The notes under the pieces were generated by a model. The model saw only the letters and a list, made by a program, of their open reading frames with translations, was not told the origin of the DNA and made no database searches. A program made the position numbers and the translations under genes. 64,000 nucleotides of DNA. Source: Aeromicrobium sp. Root344 (GTDB lineage Bacteria; Actinomycetota; Actinomycetes; Propionibacteriales; Nocardioidaceae). Where the stretch lies: assembly GCF_001425755.1 (NCBI RefSeq), contig NZ_LMDH01000001.1:1028474-1092473 (forward strand). The letters are read 5' to 3'. Within the stretch, counting starts at the first letter, position 1. Each line of letters opens with the position of its first letter. Shown piece by piece: positions 1 through 9,889 of the stretch.

Positions 1-1
1 C

Positions 2-268
2 CCCGGCATGAGCGATCGCATCGCGATGGTCAACCAGGTCAACCGCGAGCTGATCGAGCGCCTCGACGAGCCCGACATCCGGTTCTTCCCGGTGCGCGAC
101 ATCGTCGAGGAGGTCGCCGGAGGTGATCCGCTCGCGGCGACGCCGGACGGGTTCCACTACACCCCGGCCCTGCACGGCGCGATCGGTCGCCGACTGGGGC
201 AGGAGATCGAGTCCTGGGCCAAGAGCCAGCCGCACCTGTCCTCCGTCGACCTGATCGAGGAGAGGTGA
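2..268 (+). CDS. SGNH/GDSL-type hydrolase or acyltransferase, C-terminal part
   Basis: The reading frame is open to the left edge, so the protein is cut by the window and only about 88 C-terminal residues are seen. The segment ATPDGFHYTPALHGAIG has the Asp-x-x-His spacing of the last catalytic block of SGNH hydrolases, followed by a helix typical of the family C-terminus. Its stop overlaps the GTG of the next glycosyltransferase gene by 4 bp, so it belongs to the surface-glycan operon. A role as a sugar O-acetyl hydrolase or acyltransferase is plausible from that context but is inferred. Confidence 0.6.
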   Translation, partial: PGMSDRIAMVNQVNRELIERLDEPDIRFFPVRDIVEEVAGGDPLAATPDGFHYTPALHGAIGRRLGQEIESWAKSQPHLSSVDLIEER

Positions 269-1437
269 GCTCGGCCACACTGCGGGTCGCGGTCGTCCAC
301 GCCTACTACTCCAGCCGGCAGCCCAGCGGCGAGAACATCGTCGTCGACATGCAGGTGGACGCGCTCAGGCGCGCCGGGCACGAGGTCGAGGTCTTCGCCC
401 GGCGGACCGACGAGCTGGAGAGCGCACGCCTGTTCCCGGTCGCGTCCGGGATCCGTGCTGCCACCAATCGCGGCGCCAGCCCCCGCAAGGCGATCGAACA
501 GTTCCAGGCCGACATCGTCCACGTGCACAACCTGTTTCCCACGTACGGTCGCACGTGGACGCAGCACTTCTCCTCGCGGCTCGTGACGACACTGCACAAC
601 TACCGGCCCATCTGCCCGGCGGCGACGCTGCACCGTGACGGGCGGTCGTGCACGCTGTGCCCGGACTCCGGCAGTGCCCTCTCGGCCGTACGTCACAGCT
701 GTTTCAAGGGGAGCCGCACGCAGTCGATCCCGGTCGCGCTCGGAACGCGTTTCCAGAACGACCCGTTGCTGACCAACGCGGCTCGCGTCATCACCCTCAA
801 CGACGACATGCTGGAGCGCTACGCCGTGACCGGAGTGCCTCGTGAACGCCTCGTGACGGTGCCCAACTTCGTGGACGCACCGCAGGCCCCCGGCCGGCAT
901 GACGGCGGGTTCTGGCTCTACGTCGGCAGGCTCACGGAGGACAAGGGCGTCGCCGAGCTGGTCGACGCCTGGCCCGACGGTCCGGTGCTCAAGGTCGTGG
1001 GCAGCGGCCCCCTCGAGGAGCTGCTCGCGCGTACGGCCGGCCCCACGGTCGAGCTCGTGGGCCAGCTGTCGCACGACGAGGTGCGTGCCCTGCTCGGTGC
1101 CGCCCAGGGGCTGTTCTTCCCGAGCCTGTGGCCGGAGGGGCTCCCGACGGTCTACCTCGAGGCGCTGGCGGCAGGGCTGCCGGTCGTCGCGTGGCCGCAG
1201 TCGATCGTGGGCACCCTGGTGGCCGGCCAGGGCACCGGATTCGTGACCAGCGGCGTCGTCGCCGACGACATCGCCCGAGCCGGCACCGCGTTCCCCGCAC
1301 TGTCCGATCACTGCCGCACGGTCTTCGACACGACCTACACGGAGGCAGCCTGGGTCGCCGCGATCGAGAGGGTCTACGCCGACGTATTGAGGGATCCGTC
1401 CCCCGGCGCAGCCGGTGCTCATAGGATGCCGCTATGA
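265..1437 (+). CDS. Glycosyltransferase family 4 (GT-B fold)
   Basis: A 390-aa protein starting at a GTG that overlaps the previous stop (GTGA). The N-terminal half begins LRVAVVHAYY and contains DIVHVHNLFP, the usual acceptor-domain start of GT4 enzymes. The C-terminal half has LYVGRLTEDKGVAELV and the EGLPTVYLEALAAGLPVVAW segment, which carries the E-x7-E nucleotide-sugar binding motif. It should transfer a sugar from an activated donor to a lipid-linked or protein-linked glycan on the cytoplasmic face of the membrane. Neighbours (methyltransferases, flippase) indicate export of a decorated glycan. Donor and acceptor cannot be read from sequence. Confidence 0.88.
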   Translation: MSSATLRVAVVHAYYSSRQPSGENIVVDMQVDALRRAGHEVEVFARRTDELESARLFPVASGIRAATNRGASPRKAIEQFQADIVHVHNLFPTYGRTWTQHFSSRLVTTLHNYRPICPAATLHRDGRSCTLCPDSGSALSAVRHSCFKGSRTQSIPVALGTRFQNDPLLTNAARVITLNDDMLERYAVTGVPRERLVTVPNFVDAPQAPGRHDGGFWLYVGRLTEDKGVAELVDAWPDGPVLKVVGSGPLEELLARTAGPTVELVGQLSHDEVRALLGAAQGLFFPSLWPEGLPTVYLEALAAGLPVVAWPQSIVGTLVAGQGTGFVTSGVVADDIARAGTAFPALSDHCRTVFDTTYTEAAWVAAIERVYADVLRDPSPGAAGAHRMPL

Positions 1438-2255
1438 GTCAGCGAAATAGCCGCAACCACGCCGAGGCCGTCGTAGCGGCGCAGGAGATCAACTACACCG
1501 ACGAGTTCGACTACGACAACAGCTCACCGCACCTGACTCACGACAACCTGCGGACCATGGTCGAGACGCGGATGGTCAAGCTGGTCGAGCAGACCTTGGC
1601 GCGCCAAGGCAGCTGCCGGGTCCTCGAGGTGGGTGCCGGCCACGGCACCTTCACGCGCAGCGTCCTCGACGCCGGCGCCCAGATCACGGTGACCGAGACG
1701 AGCACGGCCAGCGCCGACTACCTGCGCCGCACGTTCGGTGATGCCATCGAGGTCCGCTTCGACGAGACGGGGGAGGAGATCCTCAAGACCGAGGAGCGGT
1801 GGGACATCGCCGTCATGACCAGCGTCCTGCACCACATCCCCGACTACCTCGCCTTCCTCACGGGCCTCACCGGCCTGGTCGCACCCGGAGGCTCCATCTT
1901 CACCGTCCAGGACCCGCTGTACTACCCGCGCATGTCCAAGGTCGCGCACGCCGCCGACCGGGCGACCTACTTCGCCTGGCGCCTGGTGCAGGGCAACTAC
2001 GGCCGCGGCCTGGCAACGCGCCTGCGGCGGCTCCGGGGCACCTACGACGACGCGGCTCCCTCCGACCTGGTCGAGTACCACGTCATGCGTGACGGGGTCG
2101 ACGAGGTCGCGATCGAGAAGCAGCTGTCCGAGTCGTTCGAGAGCGTGGAGATCTTCCGATACTGGTCGACCCAGGCCAAGATCTGGCAGCGGCTCGGCGA
2201 GCGCACCCGGATGGTGACGACCTTCGGCGTGGAGGCCACTGGACGCCGGCGGTGA
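1434..2255 (+). CDS. Class I SAM-dependent methyltransferase
   Basis: A 273-aa protein whose ATG overlaps the preceding stop by 4 bp. VLEVGAGHGTFTRSVLDAG at about residues 64-82 is the glycine-rich SAM-binding motif I, and the following acidic beta-2 end (TVTETS) fits ribose binding. The IAVMTSVLHHIPD segment is motif IV-like. The C-terminal region carries extra helices typical of small-molecule or glycan methyltransferases. The operon position between a glycosyltransferase and a flippase suggests it methylates a sugar of the exported glycan. The substrate is not determined. Confidence 0.8.
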   Translation: MSQRNSRNHAEAVVAAQEINYTDEFDYDNSSPHLTHDNLRTMVETRMVKLVEQTLARQGSCRVLEVGAGHGTFTRSVLDAGAQITVTETSTASADYLRRTFGDAIEVRFDETGEEILKTEERWDIAVMTSVLHHIPDYLAFLTGLTGLVAPGGSIFTVQDPLYYPRMSKVAHAADRATYFAWRLVQGNYGRGLATRLRRLRGTYDDAAPSDLVEYHVMRDGVDEVAIEKQLSESFESVEIFRYWSTQAKIWQRLGERTRMVTTFGVEATGRRR

Positions 2256-3529
2256 CCCCCGCCTCCACGTCCCGCCGTGCTCGCACGACCGTCGCGTGGG
2301 GCATGCTCGACCAGGTCCTGGCGAGCGCCTCGAACTTCGTCGTCATCGTCATCGTGGCGCGCAGCCTCTCAGCTGGCGGCTTCGGGTCGTTCTCGGTCGC
2401 CTTCGAGGTCTACATCCTCACGGTCTTCATCATCCGCGGGCTCGCGAGTGATCCGCTGTCCACGGCACATGCGAGCGACGCCCCCGAACAGCTGCGGCAG
2501 GCCGTGAGCTCGGCGGCCGTCACCACGGTCGTGGCCACGTGCTGCCTCGGCCTGGTGGTGGCCGGGATCTCGTTCGTGGTCGGCGACCAGCTCGCGCCGG
2601 TGTTGCTGGCCCTGGCGATCGGCCTTCCCGGCTTGGCGCTGCAGGACTACTTCCGCTACGCCCTCATCGTCCAGGGCAACGCCAGAGCCGCGTTCTTCAA
2701 CGACCTGACCTGGGGGCTGTTGCAGCTGCCGTTGCTGTGGCTCGCGATCAGCCAGGAGAGCGGCGCCACGGGCCTGCTGGCGGCCTGGGCCGTCGCCGGC
2801 AACGCCGCCGCAGTGCTCGGTCTGCTCCAGACGCGCTCTGGTCTCGGGCGGCTCTCTCAGGTGAGGCCGTGGTTGCGGCGGCACCGCAAGCTGTGGCCGT
2901 ACTTCCTGCTGGACAACGTGATCTTCCAGGCCAGCAACCTCGTCCTCGTCGTCGTCATCTCCGTCGCGGCCGGACTGGCTCAGGTCGCCGGCTTCCGGGC
3001 GGCCATGACGGTCTATGCGCCCCTGGCGATCGTCGGGCGCGGCATCGTCGGCGTCTCCGTGCCGCTCCTGGCTCGCCGCAGCCACGATCCGCGGGCGGTG
3101 AAGCGCTCGGCCCTGGTCATTGCGTGGTTGCTCGGCCCGATGGCGCTGGCGTGGGCCACCGTGACCCTGTTCATCCCCGACCACGTCGGGCGCGCGTTCC
3201 TGGGCGACTCGTGGGAGATCGCCGAGCCGCTGGTGTTCCTGGCGGGCATCACGAGCGCCGTCGGCATGTTCACCGTCGGCACCTCGGTGGGGTTGCGGGC
3301 CCTGGGGGCGGGACGCGAAGGCCTCAACGCACGCATCGTGGTCTCGACCCTCGGGCTCGGGTGCGCAGCCGTGGGCGGCCTGATCGACGGGGCCTACGGC
3401 GTCTTCATGGCCCTGGCGCTGTCCGCCCCGTTCCAGGTCGCGACGTGGTGGTGGCTGCTGAGCAAGGCGACCGACCAAGCGGTCCACCGCGCCGGAGCGA
3501 GCAACGGTCAGGCAGAGGCCTCGACGTAG
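2252..3529 (+). CDS. Oligosaccharide flippase family protein (Wzx/MATE-like)
   Basis: A 425-aa, strongly hydrophobic protein with about 12 membrane segments, starting at GTG and overlapping the previous stop by 4 bp. The N-terminus (RARTTVAWGMLDQVLASASNFVVIVIVA) is characteristic of polysaccharide biosynthesis flippases of the MOP superfamily, where the first segment carries the 'whGmLDQ...N' pattern. It probably moves a lipid-linked glycan across the membrane. The last 22 bp overlap the end of a convergent methyltransferase gene. Confidence 0.8.
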   Translation: MTPASTSRRARTTVAWGMLDQVLASASNFVVIVIVARSLSAGGFGSFSVAFEVYILTVFIIRGLASDPLSTAHASDAPEQLRQAVSSAAVTTVVATCCLGLVVAGISFVVGDQLAPVLLALAIGLPGLALQDYFRYALIVQGNARAAFFNDLTWGLLQLPLLWLAISQESGATGLLAAWAVAGNAAAVLGLLQTRSGLGRLSQVRPWLRRHRKLWPYFLLDNVIFQASNLVLVVVISVAAGLAQVAGFRAAMTVYAPLAIVGRGIVGVSVPLLARRSHDPRAVKRSALVIAWLLGPMALAWATVTLFIPDHVGRAFLGDSWEIAEPLVFLAGITSAVGMFTVGTSVGLRALGAGREGLNARIVVSTLGLGCAAVGGLIDGAYGVFMALALSAPFQVATWWWLLSKATDQAVHRAGASNGQAEAST

Positions 3530-4239
3530 AGCGATCCCGGCCGGTACTCGTTGCCGGCCTTGTCCTGGTCGAGAAGGTACGTCGGCCAGTCGGCGATGCG
3601 GCTCTCGTCGAACGCCACGACCTCGGCATCCCGGAAACCCACGGACTCGAGCTCGTGGGGCAGGCTCACGCGGTCCCACATCCACTGGTGGGTCTCGCCA
3701 CGTTTGCGCGCGTCGCCCAGCAGAGCGTTCTCGAGGCGCCTCCGCAGGCCGGTGCGGGTCGACGTCCCGTAGGCCTCCCGGCGCACCAGCTGCTCGATCA
3801 GGTCGTGCACCGAGGCCTCGTGCTCGACCGGGCGGCGCTCCCCGTCGAGCGCGGCGTCGAGCGTCGACAGATAGGTGCGGGCCTGCGACTCCAGGTCCGG
3901 AACGACGATGCGATGAGTCCCGCCCGGCCGCAGCACCCGCCGCACCTCGGCCAGGAAGCCCGGGACCGCGTCACGGTCGATGTGCTCGAGCATGTGGGAG
4001 TGATACACCGCGTCGACGGAGCCGTCGGCGAACGGAATTCCCTTGCGCAGGTCGTGCCGCATGGTGTTGCCGTCCATGGCCTCATAGGCCTCGAGACGTT
4101 CCCCCTGCAGGACCAGGGGCGCTATGCGGCGGCCGATCCTGGAGGACCGCATGCGTACGGGAAGGGACCAGTCGATGTTGATGCAGCGCGCACTGGTCTG
4201 GTAGCCGCAACCGAGGTTGAGGACGACGGGCTCGCTCAT
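3508..4239 (-). CDS. Class I SAM-dependent methyltransferase
   Basis: A 243-aa protein beginning MSEPVVLNLGCGYQTSARCINID, with motif I NLGCG. The VYHSHMLEHIDRD segment and the following EVRRVLRPGG are typical of Methyltransf_11-like enzymes. The ATG overlaps the stop of the upstream TylF-like gene by 4 bp, so the two form a minus-strand operon facing the flippase operon. It probably acts on a glycan or lipid in the same surface pathway. The substrate is not known. Confidence 0.8.
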   Translation of the reverse strand: MSEPVVLNLGCGYQTSARCINIDWSLPVRMRSSRIGRRIAPLVLQGERLEAYEAMDGNTMRHDLRKGIPFADGSVDAVYHSHMLEHIDRDAVPGFLAEVRRVLRPGGTHRIVVPDLESQARTYLSTLDAALDGERRPVEHEASVHDLIEQLVRREAYGTSTRTGLRRRLENALLGDARKRGETHQWMWDRVSLPHELESVGFRDAEVVAFDESRIADWPTYLLDQDKAGNEYRPGSLYVEASA

Positions 4240-5003
4240 GCGTTCACCTCGGTCGGCTTGATCGCGAGACGCCCCGCGGCATCGATGCGGTGCAGGAAGA
4301 CCGGCGAAGGGTGGCCGGCGAGGAACTCGTCGACGGCCTTGCGCGATCCTTCGGTGAACCCGTAGTCGTCGACGATCAGCACGCCGCCCGGCGAGAGCCG
4401 CGGGAAGAGCACCTCCATCTCGACCTTGGTGGATTCGTACCAGTCGGTGTCGAGTCGCAGGAAGGCGATCTGCTCCGGCGCGGTGGCGGGGATCGTGTCC
4501 TGCACCATCCCGGGGATCAGATGGATGCGCTCGGCGTCATAGCCCGTGCGTGCCATGTTGGCGCGGACGACCTCGACCGGTGCTTCGAGGAACGCCGCGC
4601 CACCGGGCTTGGCGTTCTCCTCCTCCCACCACTCGCTGACCGAGCGGTCCCAGCCGATCAGGCGGTCGTGCTCGCCGGGCGCCGGGATGCCCTCGAACGT
4701 GTCGTAGAGGTAGAGGTCGCGATCGGTGACGCCGTTCTTGACGAGCGTCGTGGCGGCGGCCATCGAGCTGCCACCCATCCAGACGCCCGACTCGACGAAC
4801 GCGCCGGGGATGTCGTACTTGAGGATGTACTCGGTCGCCGAGCAGACCGCTTCGATACGGGCGACCGTCGTCATCGTGTAGGGACGGACGGCCCTGATCG
4901 TGTCGATCGTGGCCTCGGACAGATCGGCGCCGAACTCGCGTTCCACTGACAAGCCACGTTTGCTCATCGCGTCGCGCAACCGGCGCTTGATCGAGTTGAT
5001 CAC
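4236..5003 (-). CDS. TylF/MycF-type O-methyltransferase
   Basis: A 255-aa protein of the macrocin O-methyltransferase family. Diagnostic segments are GAFVESGVWMGGSSMAAA, LYLYDTFEGIPAPGEHD, LRLDTDWYESTKVEMEVLFP and the metal/SAM-site VDDYGF. The start is taken at the GTG (VINSIKRRL), which has GAGAGG about 9 nt upstream; a longer frame exists but reads as an arginine-rich non-homologous leader. A -10-like TAGACT lies at 5076-5081 on this strand. The family methylates sugar hydroxyls in antibiotics and surface glycans, and context favours the latter. Confidence 0.85.
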   Translation of the reverse strand: MINSIKRRLRDAMSKRGLSVEREFGADLSEATIDTIRAVRPYTMTTVARIEAVCSATEYILKYDIPGAFVESGVWMGGSSMAAATTLVKNGVTDRDLYLYDTFEGIPAPGEHDRLIGWDRSVSEWWEEENAKPGGAAFLEAPVEVVRANMARTGYDAERIHLIPGMVQDTIPATAPEQIAFLRLDTDWYESTKVEMEVLFPRLSPGGVLIVDDYGFTEGSRKAVDEFLAGHPSPVFLHRIDAAGRLAIKPTEVNA

Positions 5004-5150
5004 GTGTGGGGGCCTCTCTCGTCTGGCTTCAGGACTCCTGCCTCGCCTCAACGGCCGAGTGCAGCGCACTCGCGGAGTCTAGTAGAGCAACGGACGTCAT
5101 CTGACGAGGTCACGAGGAGCGAGAAGATTTCCCCGATCTAGACTCGCGTC

Positions 5151-6020
5151 GTGACCTCTCGGAGCGCTCTCAGCCCGCTGCGGTTGGCGTCAGGACTCAC
5201 GGTGATCCTCCTCCTCGTCGCCGGTTGCTCGGGGAGCTCGACAGACGAGCCACCCGGTCTCACGTACGCCGCACTCGGCGACTCGTACGTGTCCGGGACC
5301 GTGGGACAGGGCGCCGAGCTGTGCCAGCGGCTCTCCGGCCGCTACCCGGCCCTGGTCGCTCGGGCCGTCAAGGCGTCCAGGTTCGCCGACGCCAGCTGCG
5401 GCGGCGCGACGACCCAGGACATCGTGGAGCCGGCGAACCGTGCCGGTCGCTCCGTCGCCGCGCAGCTCGACGACGTCCCGACGTCCAGTGACGTCATCAC
5501 CGTCGGGATCGGCGCGAACGACCGGGCGCTCTACCCGTCGATCTTCTACGGCTGCTTCATCGAGACCACGCGGACCGACAAGGCCTGCGACAGCGCACTG
5601 GCGAGTGCCACGTCGGGGATGACAGCCATCCGCCAGTCCGTCAGCGCGACGCTCAGCGCCGTCCGGGCGCATGCCCCCAAGGCCGAGGTCATCCTCGTCG
5701 GCTACCTGCGGATCGCACCAGCGACCGGAGCGTGCCCCGCGCTCGGCCCAGCGGCGCGGGTGCATCAGTTCGCGACCGTCGAGGACCTGATGGCCCGCGC
5801 CCAGGCAACCGCCGCGAAGGAGGCCGGTGTGCGGTTCGTCGACGTGCACGCCGCCTCGGCAGGACACGACTCGTGCTCCAAGGATCCCTGGACCAACCCT
5901 CTGACGGCCGTGGGTGGCGACGGGATCGTGCTGCACCCGCGGTCCGCCGGCATGAAGGCCGTGGCCGCGCTGGTCGAGCCGTATGTCGAGCGCGCGGCCC
6001 GGTCAGCGCGCCAGGGGTGA
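5151..6020 (+). CDS. SGNH/GDSL hydrolase family lipoprotein
   Basis: A 289-aa secreted protein. Residues 1-27 form a signal peptide ending in a lipobox (LLVAGC), so it is predicted to be a lipoprotein. Block I GDSYVSG holds the catalytic Ser, block III reads VGIGANDR, and the final block GDGIVLHP holds the catalytic Asp and His. Several cysteines could form disulfides, as in the Streptomyces scabies esterase group. TAGACT at 5139-5144 ends six bases before the GTG, suggesting a leaderless transcript. It is divergent from the TylF-like gene. Substrate unknown, probably an ester. Confidence 0.82.
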   Translation: MTSRSALSPLRLASGLTVILLLVAGCSGSSTDEPPGLTYAALGDSYVSGTVGQGAELCQRLSGRYPALVARAVKASRFADASCGGATTQDIVEPANRAGRSVAAQLDDVPTSSDVITVGIGANDRALYPSIFYGCFIETTRTDKACDSALASATSGMTAIRQSVSATLSAVRAHAPKAEVILVGYLRIAPATGACPALGPAARVHQFATVEDLMARAQATAAKEAGVRFVDVHAASAGHDSCSKDPWTNPLTAVGGDGIVLHPRSAGMKAVAALVEPYVERAARSARQG

Positions 6021-6719
6021 CGCCTCGGCGCCACGGGTGAACGCCTGCGAGGCGTACATCAGCCACTGGTGCACGCCCGTCGGATCGCCGCCGGCGTACG
6101 CCGTCAGGGCCGACCGGTAGCCCTCGGGCTCGGCCGCATGCCCGGCCTCCGGCACCGTGACCGATGCCGGGTCGACGCCCTTGGCCACGAGCACGAGCCG
6201 CTCGGCGGCCCGCCCGACCACGGCATTGTGCGTGGCGAACGCGCCGGCCGCCGCGATCTCGGCGTGCACGAGCGCCGCGACGACCAGGCCGGGCGCCTCG
6301 GTCGGCTCGCCCAGCATCGCGGCGAGGGCCGTCAGCCTGGCCACACCCTCCGGGTGCACCGGCCGGCCGAGGTCCGCGTCGTCGACCGATCCGGCCGCGG
6401 CGAGGGCGTGCATGCGGGCGAGCGCCTGGACCGGCGAGTGGTTCCACACCGGCAACAGGCCGAGCAGCTCCGTCGACAGGCGGACGGCGCCGCGGGCGAT
6501 CCCGTCCCCACCTCCTGACGCGAGCACCTCGACGTCGTACGTACTGCCCTCGAGCGCGGCGGTCGCAGCGGCACCCAGCAGGAGCGAGCGAGCCGTGTCG
6601 TCGGGGGTGCTGCGGCGCAGTCCGCGGTCGCGCAGGATGCCGTCGATGCCGTCGCGGGTGCCGGCGTACGTCGAGGGGATGCCCTCGAGCAGGGCGGCCG
6701 AGAGGAACGGATCGGACAC
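6003..6719 (-). CDS. Conserved actinobacterial protein, possibly Fic-like fold, function unknown
   Basis: A 238-aa, alanine-rich, helical protein. The start chosen is GTG at 6719 (VSDPFLSAALLEGIPSTYAG); longer frames add a low-quality leader. The central segment LVVAALVHAEIAAAGAFATHNAVVGRAAERL resembles the position of a Fic motif but lacks the HPFxxGNGR catalytic signature, so AMP-transfer activity should not be assumed. The last 18 bp overlap the end of the convergent SGNH gene. Related actinobacterial proteins are often labelled Fic-family or oxidoreductase without evidence. Confidence 0.5.
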   Translation of the reverse strand: MSDPFLSAALLEGIPSTYAGTRDGIDGILRDRGLRRSTPDDTARSLLLGAAATAALEGSTYDVEVLASGGGDGIARGAVRLSTELLGLLPVWNHSPVQALARMHALAAAGSVDDADLGRPVHPEGVARLTALAAMLGEPTEAPGLVVAALVHAEIAAAGAFATHNAVVGRAAERLVLVAKGVDPASVTVPEAGHAAEPEGYRSALTAYAGGDPTGVHQWLMYASQAFTRGAEASPLAR

Positions 6720-6768
6720 GCCCGAAGCGTACCGGCCGCCTCTCGCGCCGACCGGTAGCCTGAGGAAG

Positions 6769-7449
6769 ATGAACGACTCCCCCGAAGATCGCACCGCCAA
6801 GTGGCTGGTCGGGGACCGTCTGGCGTGCGTCCTGCACCTCGGTGACACGTCACTCGCCTACCAGCTGGCCGAGCAGGGCCACGAGGTCGTCGTCGCGGGG
6901 GACGACGTCACCGCGAGCCGCCACGAGGACATCCAGTACGTCCGCAGCCGGGGCGAGCGCCTGCCGTTCCTCGCCGACGCGTTCGACGTCGTGATCGCCC
7001 CAGAGCTGCGCGAGGCACCGACCGCGCTCGCCGAGTACGCCCGTGTCCTGCGGCCCGACGGGCTGCTGTCGACGATCTCCCAGCGCTACGACGACGCGAT
7101 CCCGTGGATGCGCAAGCTGCGCGAGATCACCGGCGACCGCGGCGCGGCAGCCACCCCGGTCGACACGTTCAGCGCATCGGGGTTGTTCCACGAGCCGGAG
7201 ACGCACGAGTTCGGCACGTGGGAGAAGCTCGACCTGCCCGGCCTCATGCGCTTCGCCGAGTCCACGCGGCATCCGTCGGTTCCCGAGTCCGCGCTGGCCC
7301 AGGTGCGCGACCTGTTCATGAGCTACGGCGCCCAGACCGGCTTCCTGCGCCTGCGCCACGAGACGTTCTGCGTACGCGCCAAGGTCGACAAGAACGGCAT
7401 GGAGCACGACATCGAGCCGCCGGACACGCTGCTGCTCGACTTCCGGTGA
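6769..7449 (+). CDS. Methyltransferase-domain protein
   Basis: A 226-aa protein with a Rossmann-like methyltransferase fold. CVLHLGDTSLAYQLAEQGHEVVVAGDDV takes the place of motif I with a poor glycine pattern, and ALAEYARVLRPDGLLSTISQRYDDAIPW is the motif V/VI region. The start ATG is preceded by GAGGAAG and by TAGCCT at 6756-6761, so it may be translated with or without a leader. It is divergent from the Fic-like gene with 49 bp between them. SAM binding is likely but motif I is degenerate. Substrate unknown. Confidence 0.6.
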   Translation: MNDSPEDRTAKWLVGDRLACVLHLGDTSLAYQLAEQGHEVVVAGDDVTASRHEDIQYVRSRGERLPFLADAFDVVIAPELREAPTALAEYARVLRPDGLLSTISQRYDDAIPWMRKLREITGDRGAAATPVDTFSASGLFHEPETHEFGTWEKLDLPGLMRFAESTRHPSVPESALAQVRDLFMSYGAQTGFLRLRHETFCVRAKVDKNGMEHDIEPPDTLLLDFR

Positions 7450-7490
7450 CGAAACGCCCTCCGGTCGCCGAAATCGTCCGACCCGGTTCC

Positions 7491-7519
7491 TATCGTGGGG
7501 AATGACGGAAGGAGAGCGA
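7491..7519 (+). promoter_or_regulatory. Probable -10 box and ribosome binding site of the small zinc-ribbon gene
   Basis: TATCGT at 7491-7496 fits the actinobacterial -10 (TANNNT). GGAAGGAG at 7507-7514 lies 6 nt before ATG 7521. Together they support expression of the 54-aa frame rather than of the overlapping frame that starts at 7502. Confidence 0.5.
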
Positions 7520-7520
7520 C

Positions 7521-7685
7521 ATGAGGCGTTCCTTGGCACTCATCGGTCTCGCCATGGTGTGCGAGGCGTGCGAGGGCGAGATCGACCTGCCCGAAGACCT
7601 CGAAGCGGGCACCGGCATGTGCCGTCAGTGCGGCATCGCGTTCCTGGTCGATGCGCCCTACGAGGCGGGCCGCCGCAGCGCGTGA
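7521..7685 (+). CDS. Small zinc-ribbon protein, 54 aa, function unknown
   Basis: A 54-aa frame with a strong SD (GGAAGGAG) and a promoter-like TATCGT 30 nt upstream. It encodes two Cys pairs, CEAC at residues 13-16 and CRQC at 36-39, separated by an acidic linker (EGEIDLPEDLEAGTGM). This is a classic CxxC-x19-CxxC zinc-ribbon layout. The first 12 residues are hydrophobic with two arginines but too short for a membrane span. It sits just upstream of guaB1 in the same direction. Family unknown to me; a metal-binding or adaptor role is inferred from the cysteines only. Confidence 0.65.
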   Translation: MRRSLALIGLAMVCEACEGEIDLPEDLEAGTGMCRQCGIAFLVDAPYEAGRRSA

Positions 7686-7707
7686 GCGCCGATGCCCACG
7701 TGGCACC

Positions 7708-9177
<1,470 letters not shown>

Positions 9178-9291
9178 GCGGTGACCTGGTCGCCCGTCTC
9201 GCGCCGGAACGGTGACGTGGTCGCCCATCCCGGGCAGGGACAGACGACCTGCCCACCGCCGAGCTCAGGCGAGGGGCGACTAGCTCACCGC
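9178..9291 (+). repeat. Four-unit palindromic repeat element (GCGGTGACCTRGTCG family)
   Basis: Between guaB1 and the convergent bioQ-like gene there are two direct units (GCGGTGACCTGGTCGCCC at 9178-9195 and ACGGTGACGTGGTCGCCC at 9209-9226) followed by two inverted units (about 9242-9260 and 9274-9291). The last inverted unit supplies the final codons and the TAG stop of the TetR gene. The same unit recurs at 57484-57610. It could fold into nested hairpins and act as a bidirectional terminator. Confidence 0.65.
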
Positions 9292-9858
9292 TCCTGCAGG
9301 GAGGCGGAGGCGGATGCCGTCGAGGATCAGGGTGAGACCGAGCTCGAAGGAGTCGGCGCCGGCGCGGTCGAGCGGCTCGTCGTCGATCGCCCCGACGCTG
9401 TTGGCCTGCAGGTGCGTCTGCTCGTCCGACACGTGGCCGAACACGAAGTAGAGGATCGTCGTCGCGGCCGAGCGGGCGAACGCGTCGTCGAAACCACCGG
9501 CGGAGATCGCGCCGGCCAGCCGGCTGTTGAGCGACACCGCCCCGAGTCCGAACGCGTGCACCGTGGCGATCAGCTCGGCACCGTCACGATAGGCGAGCAT
9601 CGCGTTGCGCAGCTCGCGGCTGACCGCGACGACCTGTGCGTCCCACGGCTCGTCGACGGGCACCGGACGCGCACCGCGAGCCAGCAGCTCGTCGGCGACC
9701 GCCGCCAGCAGCACCTGCTTGTTGGCGAAGTGGTGGTAGAGCGCACTCGGCTGCAGCCCCAGCTCGGAGGCGATCCGCCGCATCGACATGTCGGGCAGGC
9801 CGTACATGTCGAGGATCCCGACTGCACGTTCGACGATGTCGGAACGGTGATAGCGCAC
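9280..9858 (-). CDS. bioQ: TetR-family regulator, BioQ-like
   Basis: A 192-aa TetR protein. The N-terminal HTH reads DMSMRRIASELGLQPSALYHHFANKQVLLAAV, and the C-terminal ligand/dimer domain is about 140 aa. GTG start with GGAGG about 5 nt upstream. It is divergent from bioYMN, and palindromes TGAAC-N3-GTTCA occur in the bioY promoter and again between bioB and bioA, the arrangement known for actinobacterial BioQ repressors. Assignment rests on that context and motif. The likely job is repression of biotin uptake and synthesis when biotin is plentiful. Confidence 0.75.
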   Translation of the reverse strand: MRYHRSDIVERAVGILDMYGLPDMSMRRIASELGLQPSALYHHFANKQVLLAAVADELLARGARPVPVDEPWDAQVVAVSRELRNAMLAYRDGAELIATVHAFGLGAVSLNSRLAGAISAGGFDDAFARSAATTILYFVFGHVSDEQTHLQANSVGAIDDEPLDRAGADSFELGLTLILDGIRLRLPAGAVS

Positions 9859-9889
9859 GTGGCCTCCGGGTCGAATGGGCGGTCCGATC

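Noticed and set aside
6003-6719. Assigning Fic AMP-transferase activity
   Set aside because: The HPFxxGNGR motif is absent, so only a possible fold relationship is kept.
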